A DNA stretch of 64,000 nucleotides from NCBI GenBank assembly GCA_016700055.1, contig CP064997.1, positions 930,001 through 994,000 of the forward strand. The letters run 5' to 3'. Shown here piece by piece: positions 19,814-32,275 of this stretch. Made by a program: the position numbers and the translations under genes. The notes beneath the pieces were generated by a model that did not search any database, was not told the DNA's origin, and worked only from the letters and a program-made list of their open reading frames with translations. Positions within the stretch are counted from its first letter, which is position 1. Each line of letters opens with the position of its first letter. The stretch comes from Actinomycetota bacterium. Lineage in GTDB: Bacteria; Actinomycetota; Acidimicrobiia; Acidimicrobiales; Ilumatobacteraceae.

Positions 19814-20610
19814 ATGCCCGCGACGGACAAGACGGAGAAGGTGCGCGTCGAGCGTGACGGCCCCGTGCTCGTCGTCACCATCTGCCGGCCGGAAGTGCGC
19901 AACGCGATCGACGGCGATACCGCCACCGCGCTCGCGGACGCGTTCCGTGAGCTCGATGCCGACGAAGAGCTGTCCGTCGGCGTGCTCACCGGCGACGGCG
20001 GCACGTTCTGCGCCGGGGCCGACCTCGGCGCGATCGCCAGCGGGCGGGGCAATCGGATCGAGGCAGACGTCAGCCGCGACGGGCCGCTCGGGCCGACCCG
20101 GCTGCTCTTGTCGAAACCGGTGATCGCCGCGGTCGAGGGCTACGCCGTGGCCGGCGGCTTGGAACTGGCGCTGTGGTGCGACATGCGGGTAGCCGCGACC
20201 GACGCGGTGTTCGGCGTCTACTGCCGGCGTTGGGGAGTGCCCTTGGTCGACGGCGGCACCATCCGTCTGCCGCGCCTGATCGGCCACAGCCATGCCATGG
20301 ACCTGATCCTCACCGGGCGCGGCGTCTCCGGCGACGAGGCGCGAGCGATGGGTCTCGCGAACCGCATCGTCGCCCCCGGCCACGCGCTGGCGGCGGCGAT
20401 GGAGCTCGCCCGGCAGCTCGCCGCGCTCCCCCAGCTGTGCATGCGCAGCGATCGCGCCAGCGCGTACGAGCAATGGGGCATGGCGCTGCCCGCCGCCCTC
20501 GAGAGGGAGACCGAGCTCGGCCTCCAGGTGGTGCGTAGCGGCGAGACGATCGCCGGGGCACAGCGCTTCGCAAAGGGTGCCGGCCGCCACGGTGCCCCGG
20601 AAGCCGGCCG

Positions 20611-20614
<4 letters not shown>
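19814..20614 (+). CDS. Enoyl-CoA hydratase/isomerase (crotonase) family
   Basis: 266 residues from ATG 19814; an upstream in-frame ATG at 19742 would add a non-family extension. Crotonase signatures: VVTICRPEVRNAIDG (about 19-33), oxyanion-hole segments GGTFCAGADLGAI and KPVIAAVEGYAVAGGLELAL, then ATDAVFGVYCRRWGVPLVDGG. The residue after GVPLVDGG (Asp-Gly-Gly) differs from the double-Glu active site of classic hydratases, so an isomerase or hydrolase activity is possible. Divergent from gdh. Its stop overlaps the ATG of the next gene (ATGA). Confidence 0.88.
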
Positions 20615-21297
<683 letters not shown>

Positions 21298-21327
21298 CAG
21301 CGGGCCGGCCCACCGAGGGCGCAGCGC

Positions 21328-23118
<1,791 letters not shown>

Positions 23119-23161
23119 GGGATCAGGCTAGGCAGGGGTGTGCGGTGCCGGCCAAGGGGGG

Positions 23162-23422
23162 TCATCGCTCGGCGAGATAGGCCGCGATCGCGGCCACCGA
23201 ACGCAGGCCGGGCACGTCGCGTTCGGGGATCTCGACACCGGTGCGCTCGCGGATGGCGACGACGAGGTTGAGCGAATCCATCGAATCGAGGCCGAGGTCG
23301 TCCTGCAGGTCGTCGTCGTGGCCGATCTCGCCCGGTTCCAGCTCGGGCGCCACCGCGCAGATGGCGTCGAGCACGGTGCGGATGAGGTCACCGCTGTCTT
23401 TGTCGTCGTTGCGTTCGCTCAC
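23162..23422 (-). CDS. Acyl carrier protein
   Basis: 86 residues from GTG 23422, overlapping the E2 stop codon as GTGA. The phosphopantetheine attachment motif is DDLGLDSMDSL with Ser47, preceded by an acidic helix (ELEPGEIGHDDDLQ) typical of type II ACPs. It would carry an acyl group as a thioester. Translation-coupled placement after a lipoyl-dependent E2 is unusual: the product of E2 is normally passed to CoA. Confidence 0.9.
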   Translation of the reverse strand: MSERNDDKDSGDLIRTVLDAICAVAPELEPGEIGHDDDLQDDLGLDSMDSLNLVVAIRERTGVEIPERDVPGLRSVAAIAAYLAER

Positions 23423-24768
23423 AGCTTCTCGGGCTCCTTCAACAGTCGTTCGAGGATGGTCAGGAACTGGCCGCCCACCCGGCCGTCACTGACCCGGTGG
23501 TCGGCGGCGAGGGTGGCGTGCAGCGTCGGCCTGGCGACGAGCGAGCCGTCGACCACCCAGGCCTCGTCGCGCACGGCGCCGAAGCCGACGAGGGCGACCT
23601 GGGGCGGGAAGATGATCCCGTCCACCTCGTCGACACCGAGGTCGCCGAGGTTGGTCACGGTGATCGTCGCGCCGGCGGTCTCGGAGGCCCGCAGCCGTCC
23701 CGCCCTGGCCCTGGTGACCAGGTCGCGCAGCTCGCCCATCAGCTCGTCGAGCGGCTTCGATTCGGCCGCGGCGATCGCCGGGGTGACAAGGCCGCCCTCA
23801 CGCAGGGCCACGGCAACGCCGAGGTCGACGTGCTCGGACGTGACGTGGACGCCGTCGACGAAGGTGCCGTTCACCGCCGGCACGGCAACCGCGGCGAGCG
23901 CCGTCGCGCGCAGCAACGCCGCGGCCGGCAGCACCCGCTGCTCGACGGGTGCGTCGACGTTGCGTGCGGCCAGCCAGTCGAGCAGCGTCGACATGTCGAT
24001 CCGGCGCGCCAGGCGGTAGTGCGGTATCTCCCGCCAGCTGCGCGACATCAGCTCGCCGATCGCGCGCCGGCGGGCGGCGAGACGCTCGGCCTTCGACCGG
24101 CGACCCGACGGCGGTGAGGGCGCCCGAGCGCGCTCGACGTCGGCGCCGACCACCGCGCCGAGCGGGCCTGTGCCGGCGATCACCGCCACGTCGATCCCCC
24201 GGCCCGCGGCCACGCGCCGCGCACGCGGCGATACCCGCGGGCGACGAGGCCCGGCCGGCGCGGGCGGGGCTGCAGCCGGAGCGGGCGGCGGCACCCCGGG
24301 CGCGCTCCGCGCCGCGGCGGCGACCTCGTCGCGGTGCACGCGCTCGCCGGGGTGGCCGGCCTGCACCCGCGCGAGGTCGACGTGCAGCTCGTCGGCCAGG
24401 TGCCGGATCAAGGGGCCGGTGCCGGCCGGCCCGGCCGACGGCCGCTCGGTGACAGCAGGCCCGGTAGACGGCTCGACGGCGGGCTCCACCACCGTCTCGA
24501 CGACGGGCTCCACCACCGTCTCCACCGCCGTACCAACCGCGGCGAGCCTGGCGATCACCTCGCCGACGGCGAGGGTCTCGCCCGGCGCGGCGACGAGCTC
24601 GGCCACGACCGCGTCCTCCCACACCTCCACGTCGAGGTCGGCCTTGTCGGTCTCGACGACGGCGACGACGTCGCCGCGGCGCACGGTGTCGCCCGGGTGG
24701 ACGTGCCACTCGACGATGCGCCCCTCGGTCATGTCCGCGCCGAGGCTCGGCATGCGCAGCTCAGCCAC
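23419..24768 (-). CDS. 2-oxoacid dehydrogenase E2 (dihydrolipoamide acyltransferase)
   Basis: 449 residues from GTG 24768 (VAELRMPSLGADM); GTGGCTGA overlaps the E1-beta stop by 8 nt. One N-terminal lipoyl domain has its lipoylated Lys42 in VVETDKADLDVE. A Val/Glu/Pro linker with repeated VEPVVETVVEP leads to what looks like two peripheral-subunit-binding segments (about 112-147 and 171-207), then the catalytic domain ending with HRVSDGRVGGQF (His424, Asp428 region). It transfers the acyl group made by E1 to CoA. No E3 (lipoamide dehydrogenase) gene is in the window. Confidence 0.92.
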   Translation of the reverse strand: MAELRMPSLGADMTEGRIVEWHVHPGDTVRRGDVVAVVETDKADLDVEVWEDAVVAELVAAPGETLAVGEVIARLAAVGTAVETVVEPVVETVVEPAVEPSTGPAVTERPSAGPAGTGPLIRHLADELHVDLARVQAGHPGERVHRDEVAAAARSAPGVPPPAPAAAPPAPAGPRRPRVSPRARRVAAGRGIDVAVIAGTGPLGAVVGADVERARAPSPPSGRRSKAERLAARRRAIGELMSRSWREIPHYRLARRIDMSTLLDWLAARNVDAPVEQRVLPAAALLRATALAAVAVPAVNGTFVDGVHVTSEHVDLGVAVALREGGLVTPAIAAAESKPLDELMGELRDLVTRARAGRLRASETAGATITVTNLGDLGVDEVDGIIFPPQVALVGFGAVRDEAWVVDGSLVARPTLHATLAADHRVSDGRVGGQFLTILERLLKEPEKL

Positions 24769-25777
24769 CGCCAGCGCCGGGCCCTTCGCCGAGCGTCGCC
24801 AGCACCGCGGCGACGATCCCCGCCACCTGGGGAAGTGCGGCGTGCTCGAGGTGCTTCGCGTACGGGATGGGCACCTCGGCGGTGGCCACCCGCCCGACGG
24901 GCGCATCCAGGTCCCAGAACGCGTCCTCGGAGATCCGCGCCGCCACTTCGGCGCCGATCCCGCCCGTGCGCCAGCCCTCGTCGACCACGACCACACGGTG
25001 CGTGCGCACGGCGGTGGCGAGGATCGTGGTCACGTCGAGCGGGCGCAGCACGCGCAGGTCGACCACCTCGGCGCCGATCCCCTGCGCGGCGAGCACCTCG
25101 GCGGCTTCGAGCGCCTTCGGCAACGAGCCGCCATAGGTGACCAGGCTCACGTCGCTGCCCGCCCGGCGCACCGCCGCTGTGCGCAGGTCGACCGGCGCCG
25201 GCGGATCGCCGACATCGCCCTCGGCGTTGTACAGCGCGCTGTGCTCGAAGATCAGCACCGGGTCCGAGTCGGCCAGTGCCGGGGCCAGCATCGAGCGGGC
25301 GTCGGCCACAGTGGCCGGGGTGGCGACCGTGATGCCGGGGATGTGCGCGTACCAACCTTCCAGGCTGTGGCTGTGCTGGGCGGCGAGCTGGCGGCCGGCC
25401 CCGGTCGTCATGCGGATGACGAGCGGCACTCCCACCTGGCCGCCGGACATGTGGCGCAGAGTCGCGGCGTTGTTCAGGATCTGGTCGATCGCCAGCAGGC
25501 TGAAGTTGACGGTCATCACCTCGACGATCGGGCGCATCCCCGCCGCCGCGGCACCGATGCCGGCGCCGACGAAGGCGGACTCCGACAGTGGGGTGTCGCG
25601 CACCCGCTCCGGGCCGAACTCGTCGAGCAGACCCTTCGATACCGCGAAGCAGCCGCCGTAGCGACCGACGTCCTCACCCATCAGGAACACGCGCTCGTCC
25701 AGGCGCATCGCTTCGCGCATCGCCTCGCGCATCGCGTCGCGGTACGTCATCGTCGCCGACTTCGCCGGGGGGTTCAT
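24761..25777 (-). CDS. 2-oxoacid dehydrogenase E1 beta subunit
   Basis: 338 residues from ATG 25777, overlapping the E1-alpha stop as ATGA. Transketolase-like pyrimidine-binding domain with MGEDVGRYGGCFAVSKGLL, RVRDTPLSESAFVGAGIGAA, PIVEVMTVNFSLLAIDQILN and TTGAGRQLAAQHSHSLEGWY, then the C-terminal VVDLRVLRPLDVTTI and VVVDEGWRTGGIGAEVA. The sequence class is pyruvate/acetoin dehydrogenase E1-beta. An internal triple MREAM repeat occurs at residues 15-24. Works with the adjacent alpha subunit as a heterotetramer. Confidence 0.92.
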   Translation of the reverse strand: MNPPAKSATMTYRDAMREAMREAMRLDERVFLMGEDVGRYGGCFAVSKGLLDEFGPERVRDTPLSESAFVGAGIGAAAAGMRPIVEVMTVNFSLLAIDQILNNAATLRHMSGGQVGVPLVIRMTTGAGRQLAAQHSHSLEGWYAHIPGITVATPATVADARSMLAPALADSDPVLIFEHSALYNAEGDVGDPPAPVDLRTAAVRRAGSDVSLVTYGGSLPKALEAAEVLAAQGIGAEVVDLRVLRPLDVTTILATAVRTHRVVVVDEGWRTGGIGAEVAARISEDAFWDLDAPVGRVATAEVPIPYAKHLEHAALPQVAGIVAAVLATLGEGPGAGGG

Positions 25778-26846
25778 CGTGAGCCCTCCGGCGCGCTCGT
25801 CTGCTCGGCGTGCACGAAGCGCGTCAGCTCCTCCACCGGCTCGGGAGTTCCTGCCTCGGCGAAGGCCACCGCGGCATCGACCACTGCGACGGCGTCGGCC
25901 TCCATCGCGGCGAGCCGCTCGTCGTCGAGCACGCCGTCGGCGCCGAGGCGCCCGGCGTACAGCTCGATCGGGTCGTGCCGGCGCCACTGCGCCACCTCGG
26001 CCTTGTCGCGGTACAGCTCGGGGTCGTACATCGAGTGCGCGCGGAAGCGGTAGGTGCGCAGCTCGAGAAACGTCGGGCCACCGCCCTCGCGGGCGAGGCT
26101 CGCCGCCGCCCGGGTGGCCACCTCGACCGCCTCGGGGTCCATGCCGTCGACGACCATCGCCGGCATCCCGTAGCCCGCAGCCTTGACGGCCAGCTCGGTT
26201 TGGCTCTCGCTGCGTTCCAGCGCGGTGCCCATGGCATAGAGGTTGTTCTCGCACATGAAGAGCACGGGCAGCTTCCACAGCGCGGCGAGGTTCATGCTCT
26301 CGTGGAACTCGCCCTCGGCCACAGCACCTTCGCCGAAGAAGCAGGCCGAAACCGACCTGTCGCCCTGCATCCGCGACGCGAGCCCCAGCCCGACAGCCAC
26401 CGGCAGACCCCCGCCGACGATCGCGTTGCCGCCGTAGAAGCCGACGGACGTGTCGAACAGGTGCATCGAGCCGCCGCGGCCACGGCTGCACCCCTCCACG
26501 AACCCGTACATCTCGGCCATCACCGCTCCCGGGTCGACCCCGCGGGCCAGCGCGTGGCCGTGCTCGCGGTACGTGGCGACCACGGTGTCGCCCGGCGCGA
26601 GTGCAGCCATCGCGCCGGTGGCCACCGCCTCCTCGCCGACGTACAGGTGGAGAAAGCCGCGGATCTTCTCCGCCTGGTACAGCTCCGCGCAGCGCTCCTC
26701 GAAACGGCGGATGACGAGCATCTGCGCGAGCAGGTCGCGGCGGTGCTCGGGGTCGAGCCCGCTCGGCACGCCGGAACCCTCGCCGACCTCCTGCTCGGGG
26801 ACATGGTCGAGCTGGTCGAGCTGGTCGAGCTGGTCGAGATGGTCGC

Positions 26847-26850
<4 letters not shown>
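25774..26850 (-). CDS. 2-oxoacid dehydrogenase E1 alpha subunit
   Basis: 358 residues from ATG 26850, with GGAGGAA upstream and an ATGA overlap with the ligase stop. Thiamine-diphosphate enzyme: FEERCAELYQAEKIRGFLHLYVGEE in pieces, TYREHGHALARG, GGSMHLFD, GNAIVGGGLPVAVGLGLA and the ThDP motif GEGAVAEGEFHESMNLAALW...CENN. Closest by eye to PdhA/AcoA (pyruvate or acetoin) rather than BkdA. The first 15 residues are a (HLD)(QLD)3 repeat encoded by a 9-bp tandem array, absent from typical family members. Confidence 0.92.
26804..26848. repeat. 9-bp tandem repeat x5 at the start of E1-alpha
   Basis: Five units of TGGTCGAGC (last two degenerate) encode the N-terminal Leu-Asp-Gln repeats of E1-alpha on the minus strand. 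Unit length is a multiple of three, so copy-number change keeps the frame. Confidence 0.8.
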
Positions 26851-28676
<1,826 letters not shown>

Positions 28677-28801
28677 GCACGCACCTTTCGTCCTACCGCG
28701 ATCGTGCGTTCGCCAGCGCGTTCTGGACAGGGCACGAGGTCCATACCGGGAGGGTCTGATGCCGCGGCGCAGACGACTCCCGCGCGACGGCCTAGGACGG
28801 C

Positions 28802-29749
28802 CTAGATGGACGCGATCCGGTGGAACGCGGGGCGCGGTGCCCGGCGGCCGAGCTTCATCCCCGCCGCGAGGACCAGCCGGCAGACACGCCAGCGATGCCC
28901 GGCGAACGGCGCGAGCAGATCGAGCATCCGCGCGTCGTCCACCCGCGTGCGCTCGCCGGTGAACGCGTGGGAGACGAGCGTCGGCATCCAGAAGTCGCCG
29001 AGCAGGACCGTGTCGGGATCGCCGTGGCACGCGATGACGGTGCTCGTCGCGGTCCAGGGACCGAGGCCGGCCAGCGCCCCGATCCGCGCGAGCGCTGCCT
29101 GCGGGGTCATCGTCGCCGCCTCCTCGAGGCGCCCGGCGCGTCGCGCGGCCAGCACCAGCGAGTCGGCGCGCCGGCGCTCCACGTCGAAGCGGTGCAACTC
29201 CACGTACGAACGCCCGGCGACGTCGTCGGGAGCGGGCCCGAGCCGCAGCTCGAGCTCGGCCGGGCCGGGAGCGGCAGCGCCCCACGCGGCCACCATGCGC
29301 CTCCACGAGCGGGCGGCGTCCTCGGTGGTCACCCGTTGGCCGAGCACGATCGGCGCGAGCTCGGTCCACACCATGGCGCTCGCGCCAACACGCAGGCCCG
29401 GGTGCCGACGGTCGAGCTCGGCGACCACGGGGTGGCGCGCCGGTTCCCAGCCCGAGCGGTCGTCGCCGACGCCCAACCAGCGCGGGGCGCTCGCGAGCAG
29501 CCAGTCGGCGGCGTCGGCACCACCCCACGCCGTGGCCTCGGCCTCGCCCGCCGGGTTCCACCGGAACCGCACCGTTGCCGGGCCGAGCGGCGTGTGGACG
29601 GCCCGCGCGAACGCGTCGGGCCACCACCTGGACGTGGGGTCGGAACCGAACGGGTGGAAGGCTCCGAGCACCAGGCGTGGGTCGGCGCCGTCCAGCTTCA
29701 CGACCCGGTGGCGCTCGACGCCCACCGGTCCCGAGCGATCGGAGCCCAC
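28802..29749 (-). CDS. AlkA-like DNA-3-methyladenine glycosylase (HhH-GPD)
   Basis: 315 residues from GTG 29749. The helix-hairpin-helix and Gly/Pro/Asp motif is in ALARIGALAGLGPWTATS followed by GDPDTVLLGDFWMP, where the Asp is the likely catalytic residue. The N-terminal half has the beta-sheet domain of AlkA (RFRWNPAGEAEATAWG). It removes alkylated purines from DNA in base-excision repair. No Ada domain is fused. It lies 125 bp downstream of the ligase operon start on the same strand but is not overlapped. Confidence 0.85.
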   Translation of the reverse strand: MGSDRSGPVGVERHRVVKLDGADPRLVLGAFHPFGSDPTSRWWPDAFARAVHTPLGPATVRFRWNPAGEAEATAWGGADAADWLLASAPRWLGVGDDRSGWEPARHPVVAELDRRHPGLRVGASAMVWTELAPIVLGQRVTTEDAARSWRRMVAAWGAAAPGPAELELRLGPAPDDVAGRSYVELHRFDVERRRADSLVLAARRAGRLEEAATMTPQAALARIGALAGLGPWTATSTVIACHGDPDTVLLGDFWMPTLVSHAFTGERTRVDDARMLDLLAPFAGHRWRVCRLVLAAGMKLGRRAPRPAFHRIASI

Positions 29750-29765
29750 CGGTCGGCCGGCCGGT

Positions 29766-30290
29766 TCAGGCGCCGGTCAGCTCACGCCAACGGGCGGGCC
29801 ACGCGTCGGCGACGCCGCGCGGCGTCATCCGCAGCGTGGCCGCCGGCACCAGGTCGGCGATCCGGCGCACCTCGGCGTAGTGATGGGCGACGTTGCCGGC
29901 GCCCTCGAACAGCTCCAGCCGCCGGGAGACCAGATCGGCCGGCGGTGAGGCATCCAAGAACCCCCAGATCGTGAACGCGATCGTCAGGTCGTGGATCACG
30001 GGAGCCCGCCCGAAGAGCGAAGCCCGCCGCAGCGCGATCGCCGCGCACCCGCGGATCGCGTCGTCCGCGTGGAGCCCGACACCGACGTTCAGGCGGTGGC
30101 GCATGCGTTCGGCGAGAGTGAGCGCATAACCCTGGTCGGGACCCTGGTAGCCGAGGCGTTCACCTTCGGGTTGGCGGCCCTCCAGGTCTCCGGGACGCTC
30201 CGAGTGCCACCCGTCGGGCACGTGATCGGGCGACGCGTACCCCCGCACGATCTCGACGGGCGACAGGGGGACGAACTTCGGTGCGGCCAT
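29766..30290 (-). CDS. Conserved hypothetical protein
   Basis: 174 residues from ATG 30290. No signal peptide or membrane helix. Notable segments are FVPLSPVEIVRGYASPDHVPDGW at the start, RMRHRLNVGVGLHADDAIRGCAAIALRR (pieces) in the middle and IHDLTIAFTIWGFLDASPPADLV. The composition and conserved-looking Trp/His residues argue for a folded cytoplasmic protein. Function not recognised. It lies 12 bp downstream of cimA and 16 bp upstream of the glycosylase gene, so it could be cotranscribed with either. Confidence 0.7.
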   Translation of the reverse strand: MAAPKFVPLSPVEIVRGYASPDHVPDGWHSERPGDLEGRQPEGERLGYQGPDQGYALTLAERMRHRLNVGVGLHADDAIRGCAAIALRRASLFGRAPVIHDLTIAFTIWGFLDASPPADLVSRRLELFEGAGNVAHHYAEVRRIADLVPAATLRMTPRGVADAWPARWRELTGA

Positions 30291-30302
30291 ACCAGCCCAG
30301 TT

Positions 30303-31949
30303 CTAGCCGTTCACCGGCTGGGAGGAAGCGGCGTGCAGCAAGCCGTAGACGAGGCTCTCCTCCAACGCGCGCCAGGAAGCCTCGATGATGTTGGCGCTGA
30401 CGCCGATCGTGGTCCACGTCCGGTCGCCGTCGGTGGCGTCGATCAGCACACGGGTGACCGCGCCTGTGGCGGTCGCCCCGTCGAGGATGCGCACCTTGAA
30501 GTCGGTGAGGTGCACCCGGTCGAGGTGGGGATAGGCATGCGACAGCGCGGCGCGCAGCGCGGTGTCGATCGCGTTCACCGGTCCGTTGCCCTCGGCGGTG
30601 TGCACATGGCGCTGCTCGGCGCCAGTGGAGTCGGGCACCCACGCCTTCACCGTCGCCTCGGTGGTGAAGGCACCGCTCGGGAGCTCGTCGGTGATCACCC
30701 GCATGCTCTCCACCCGGAAGTACGGCTGGCGCCATCCGGCAGCGCGCCGCATCAGCAGCTCCAGCGAGGCGTCGGCCGCCTCGAAGTGGTAGCCCTCGTG
30801 CTCGAGCCGCTTCAGGTCGTCGATCACCTGGTTCACCGCCGGCCCGTCCATCGTCAGGCCGAGCTCTTCGGCCTTGATCTGGATCGTCGCCCGACCGGCC
30901 ATCTCGCTGACGACGAAGCGGGTGCCGTTGCCGACCAGCTCGGGGTCGACGTGCTCGTACGCGTCTCTCGCCCGCGCGATGGCGCTCACGTGCAGCCCTG
31001 CCTTGTGGGCGAAAGCCGATGCACCGACGTAGGGCGCCTGCGGGTTGAGGGGTCGGTTCAGCACCTCGGCCACGTGATGGCTGACGCTCGTCAGGCGCTC
31101 CAGCCGACCGTCGGGCAGGCAGGTGTAGCCGAGCTTCAGCTGAAGGTTGGGGATGACGGTGGTGAGGTTCGTGTTGCCGGTGCGCTCGCCGAGACCGTTC
31201 AGCGTGCCCTGCACATGGCGGGCCCCCGCCCGCACCGCGGCGATCGAGTTCGCAACTGCGCAGCCCGTGTCGTCGTGGCAGTGGATGCCGATCGTTGCAT
31301 CTGCACCGACATGCCGAGCGACCTCCGCGACGATTGCGCCGACCTCGTCAGGCAGGCTGCCCCCGTTCGTGTCGCAGAGGACCAGGTGCGAGGCACCCTT
31401 CATCAACGCCGCTTCGACCGCCCGCATCGCGAACTCGGGGTTGCGCCGGTAGCCGTCGAAGAAGTGCTCGAGGTCGACGAGCACGCGCCGGCCGTTTGCG
31501 GCGAGGAACTCGACGGAGTCGGCGATCATCGCCTCGGCCTCGGCGAGCGTGGTCTTCAACGCCTCGAGGACGTGGTAGTCCCAGCTCTTGGCGACGATGC
31601 ACACCGTGTCGGTGCCGGCCTCGACCAGGTGGCGCAAGGTGGCGTCGTCGTCGACCTTGCCCAACGGGCGCCGAGTGGAGCCGAACGCGACGAGCGTCGA
31701 GCAATCGAGGCGCAGCTCCGTCTGCGCGCGAGCGAAGAACTCGACGTCTTTCGGGTTCGCCCCCGGCCAACCACCTTCCACGAAGTGGACCCCGAGGTAG
31801 TCAAGTTGCTCGGCGATGCGCAGCTTGTCCTCCACCGTCGCGGAGACCCCTTCCACCTGCAGGCCGTCGCGCAACGTGGTGTCGAACACCTCGACCACCT
31901 CGGCCGGGGAGCCCTGGTGGTCGGCTGGTCTCGTCGGATCGGTGGCCAT
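30303..31949 (-). CDS. cimA: (R)-citramalate synthase
   Basis: 548 residues from ATG 31949 with AGGAG upstream. Condenses acetyl-CoA with pyruvate to citramalate, the first step of the threonine-independent route to isoleucine. HMGL/DRE-TIM barrel: VFDTTLRDGLQVEGVS at 22-37, HFVEGGWPGANPKDVEFF, IGIHCHDDTGCAVANS and TLNGLGERTGNTNL. The C-terminal LeuA-type regulatory domain covers about residues 400-530. The GGWPGANPKD motif is typical of CimA rather than LeuA. The 5' leader carries an attenuator (separate entries). An upstream in-frame extension to 32027 crosses the attenuator hairpin and is rejected. Confidence 0.92.
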   Translation of the reverse strand: MATDPTRPADHQGSPAEVVEVFDTTLRDGLQVEGVSATVEDKLRIAEQLDYLGVHFVEGGWPGANPKDVEFFARAQTELRLDCSTLVAFGSTRRPLGKVDDDATLRHLVEAGTDTVCIVAKSWDYHVLEALKTTLAEAEAMIADSVEFLAANGRRVLVDLEHFFDGYRRNPEFAMRAVEAALMKGASHLVLCDTNGGSLPDEVGAIVAEVARHVGADATIGIHCHDDTGCAVANSIAAVRAGARHVQGTLNGLGERTGNTNLTTVIPNLQLKLGYTCLPDGRLERLTSVSHHVAEVLNRPLNPQAPYVGASAFAHKAGLHVSAIARARDAYEHVDPELVGNGTRFVVSEMAGRATIQIKAEELGLTMDGPAVNQVIDDLKRLEHEGYHFEAADASLELLMRRAAGWRQPYFRVESMRVITDELPSGAFTTEATVKAWVPDSTGAEQRHVHTAEGNGPVNAIDTALRAALSHAYPHLDRVHLTDFKVRILDGATATGAVTRVLIDATDGDRTWTTIGVSANIIEASWRALEESLVYGLLHAASSQPVNG

Positions 31950-31977
31950 CGAGGGGCTCCTGTCGGGTCGGGGAACG

Positions 31978-32003
31978 AAAAACGCCGCCCGGCTGGGCGG
32001 CGT
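31978..32003 (-). terminator. Attenuator hairpin with T-tract before cimA
   Basis: On the minus strand ACGCCGCCC, loop AGCC, GGGCGGCGT forms a 9-bp GC-rich stem followed directly by TTTTT. It lies 30 nt downstream of the leader-peptide stop and about 28 nt before the cimA ATG. It is one of the few T-tract hairpins seen in the window. Confidence 0.8.
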
Positions 32004-32032
32004 GGCGGCGCACGTGGGACGAACCACGCGCG

Positions 32033-32089
32033 CTAGGGAATGACGATGCTGCTCGGGTGGCAGGTGGAGGGGACCGGCGTCCGCGTCAC
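32033..32089 (-). CDS. cimA leader peptide (Ile/Val attenuation)
   Basis: An 18-residue frame from GTG 32089 to TAG 32033: MTRTPVPSTCHPSSIVIP. The three codons ATC GTC ATT, just before the end, read Ile-Val-Ile, the end products relevant to CimA. The predicted transcription start coincides with the GTG, so translation would be leaderless. A hairpin (GCGTGG/CCACG, about 32010-32031) and then the terminator follow, the usual order of pause, antiterminator and terminator elements. No experimental support is available. Confidence 0.65.
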   Translation of the reverse strand: MTRTPVPSTCHPSSIVIP

Positions 32090-32095
32090 GGGAGC

Positions 32096-32124
32096 ATTCA
32101 ACCGCCTCGTTCGGCCCGCGTCAA
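32096..32124 (-). promoter_or_regulatory. Predicted promoter of cimA leader
   Basis: TTGACG (32124-32119), exactly 17 bp, TTGAAT (32101-32096). The expected start point is about 7 nt on, at the G of the leader GTG (32089). Confidence 0.6.
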
Positions 32125-32181
32125 CGCGCACCGGCCGTCGCGGCTGTGGGTGAAGCTGTGTACGAACAGTGGACAGAGTGC

Positions 32182-32208
32182 GAGATTCTGGGGAATACGA
32201 AGAATCTC
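32182..32208. repeat. 8-bp inverted repeat
   Basis: GAGATTCT (32182-32189) and AGAATCTC (32201-32208) are perfect arms around 11 nt, in a locally AT-richer stretch between the divergent cimA promoter and the structured region. It may be an operator; nothing ties it to a regulator. Confidence 0.45.
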
Positions 32209-32240
32209 AGTGGATAACCCTGTGAGTTCGAAAATACCTC

Positions 32241-32269
32241 TTGACCTGGCCAAACGCGTTCGCGAGAGT
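32241..32269 (+). promoter_or_regulatory. Weak candidate promoter for the structured RNA
   Basis: TTGACC (32241-32246), 17 bp, GAGAGT (32264-32269), which keeps the key A and T of the -10. It points into the hairpin-rich region. The match is modest. Confidence 0.3.
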
Positions 32270-32275
32270 GTCCTC

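Noticed and set aside
28759..28962. Small + strand frame after GGGAGGG, starting MPRRRRLPRDG
   Set aside because: It has a ribosome-site-like upstream sequence, but most of it is antisense to the 3' end of the glycosylase gene and the product is low-complexity Arg/Pro.
31950..32027. N-terminal extension of cimA to 32027
   Set aside because: The extension would translate the terminator hairpin; the ATG at 31949 has a proper ribosome site and gives the usual N-terminus.
32209..32217. DnaA-box-like AGTGGATAA, possible replication origin
   Set aside because: A single site with one mismatch and no dnaA, dnaN or clustered boxes nearby.
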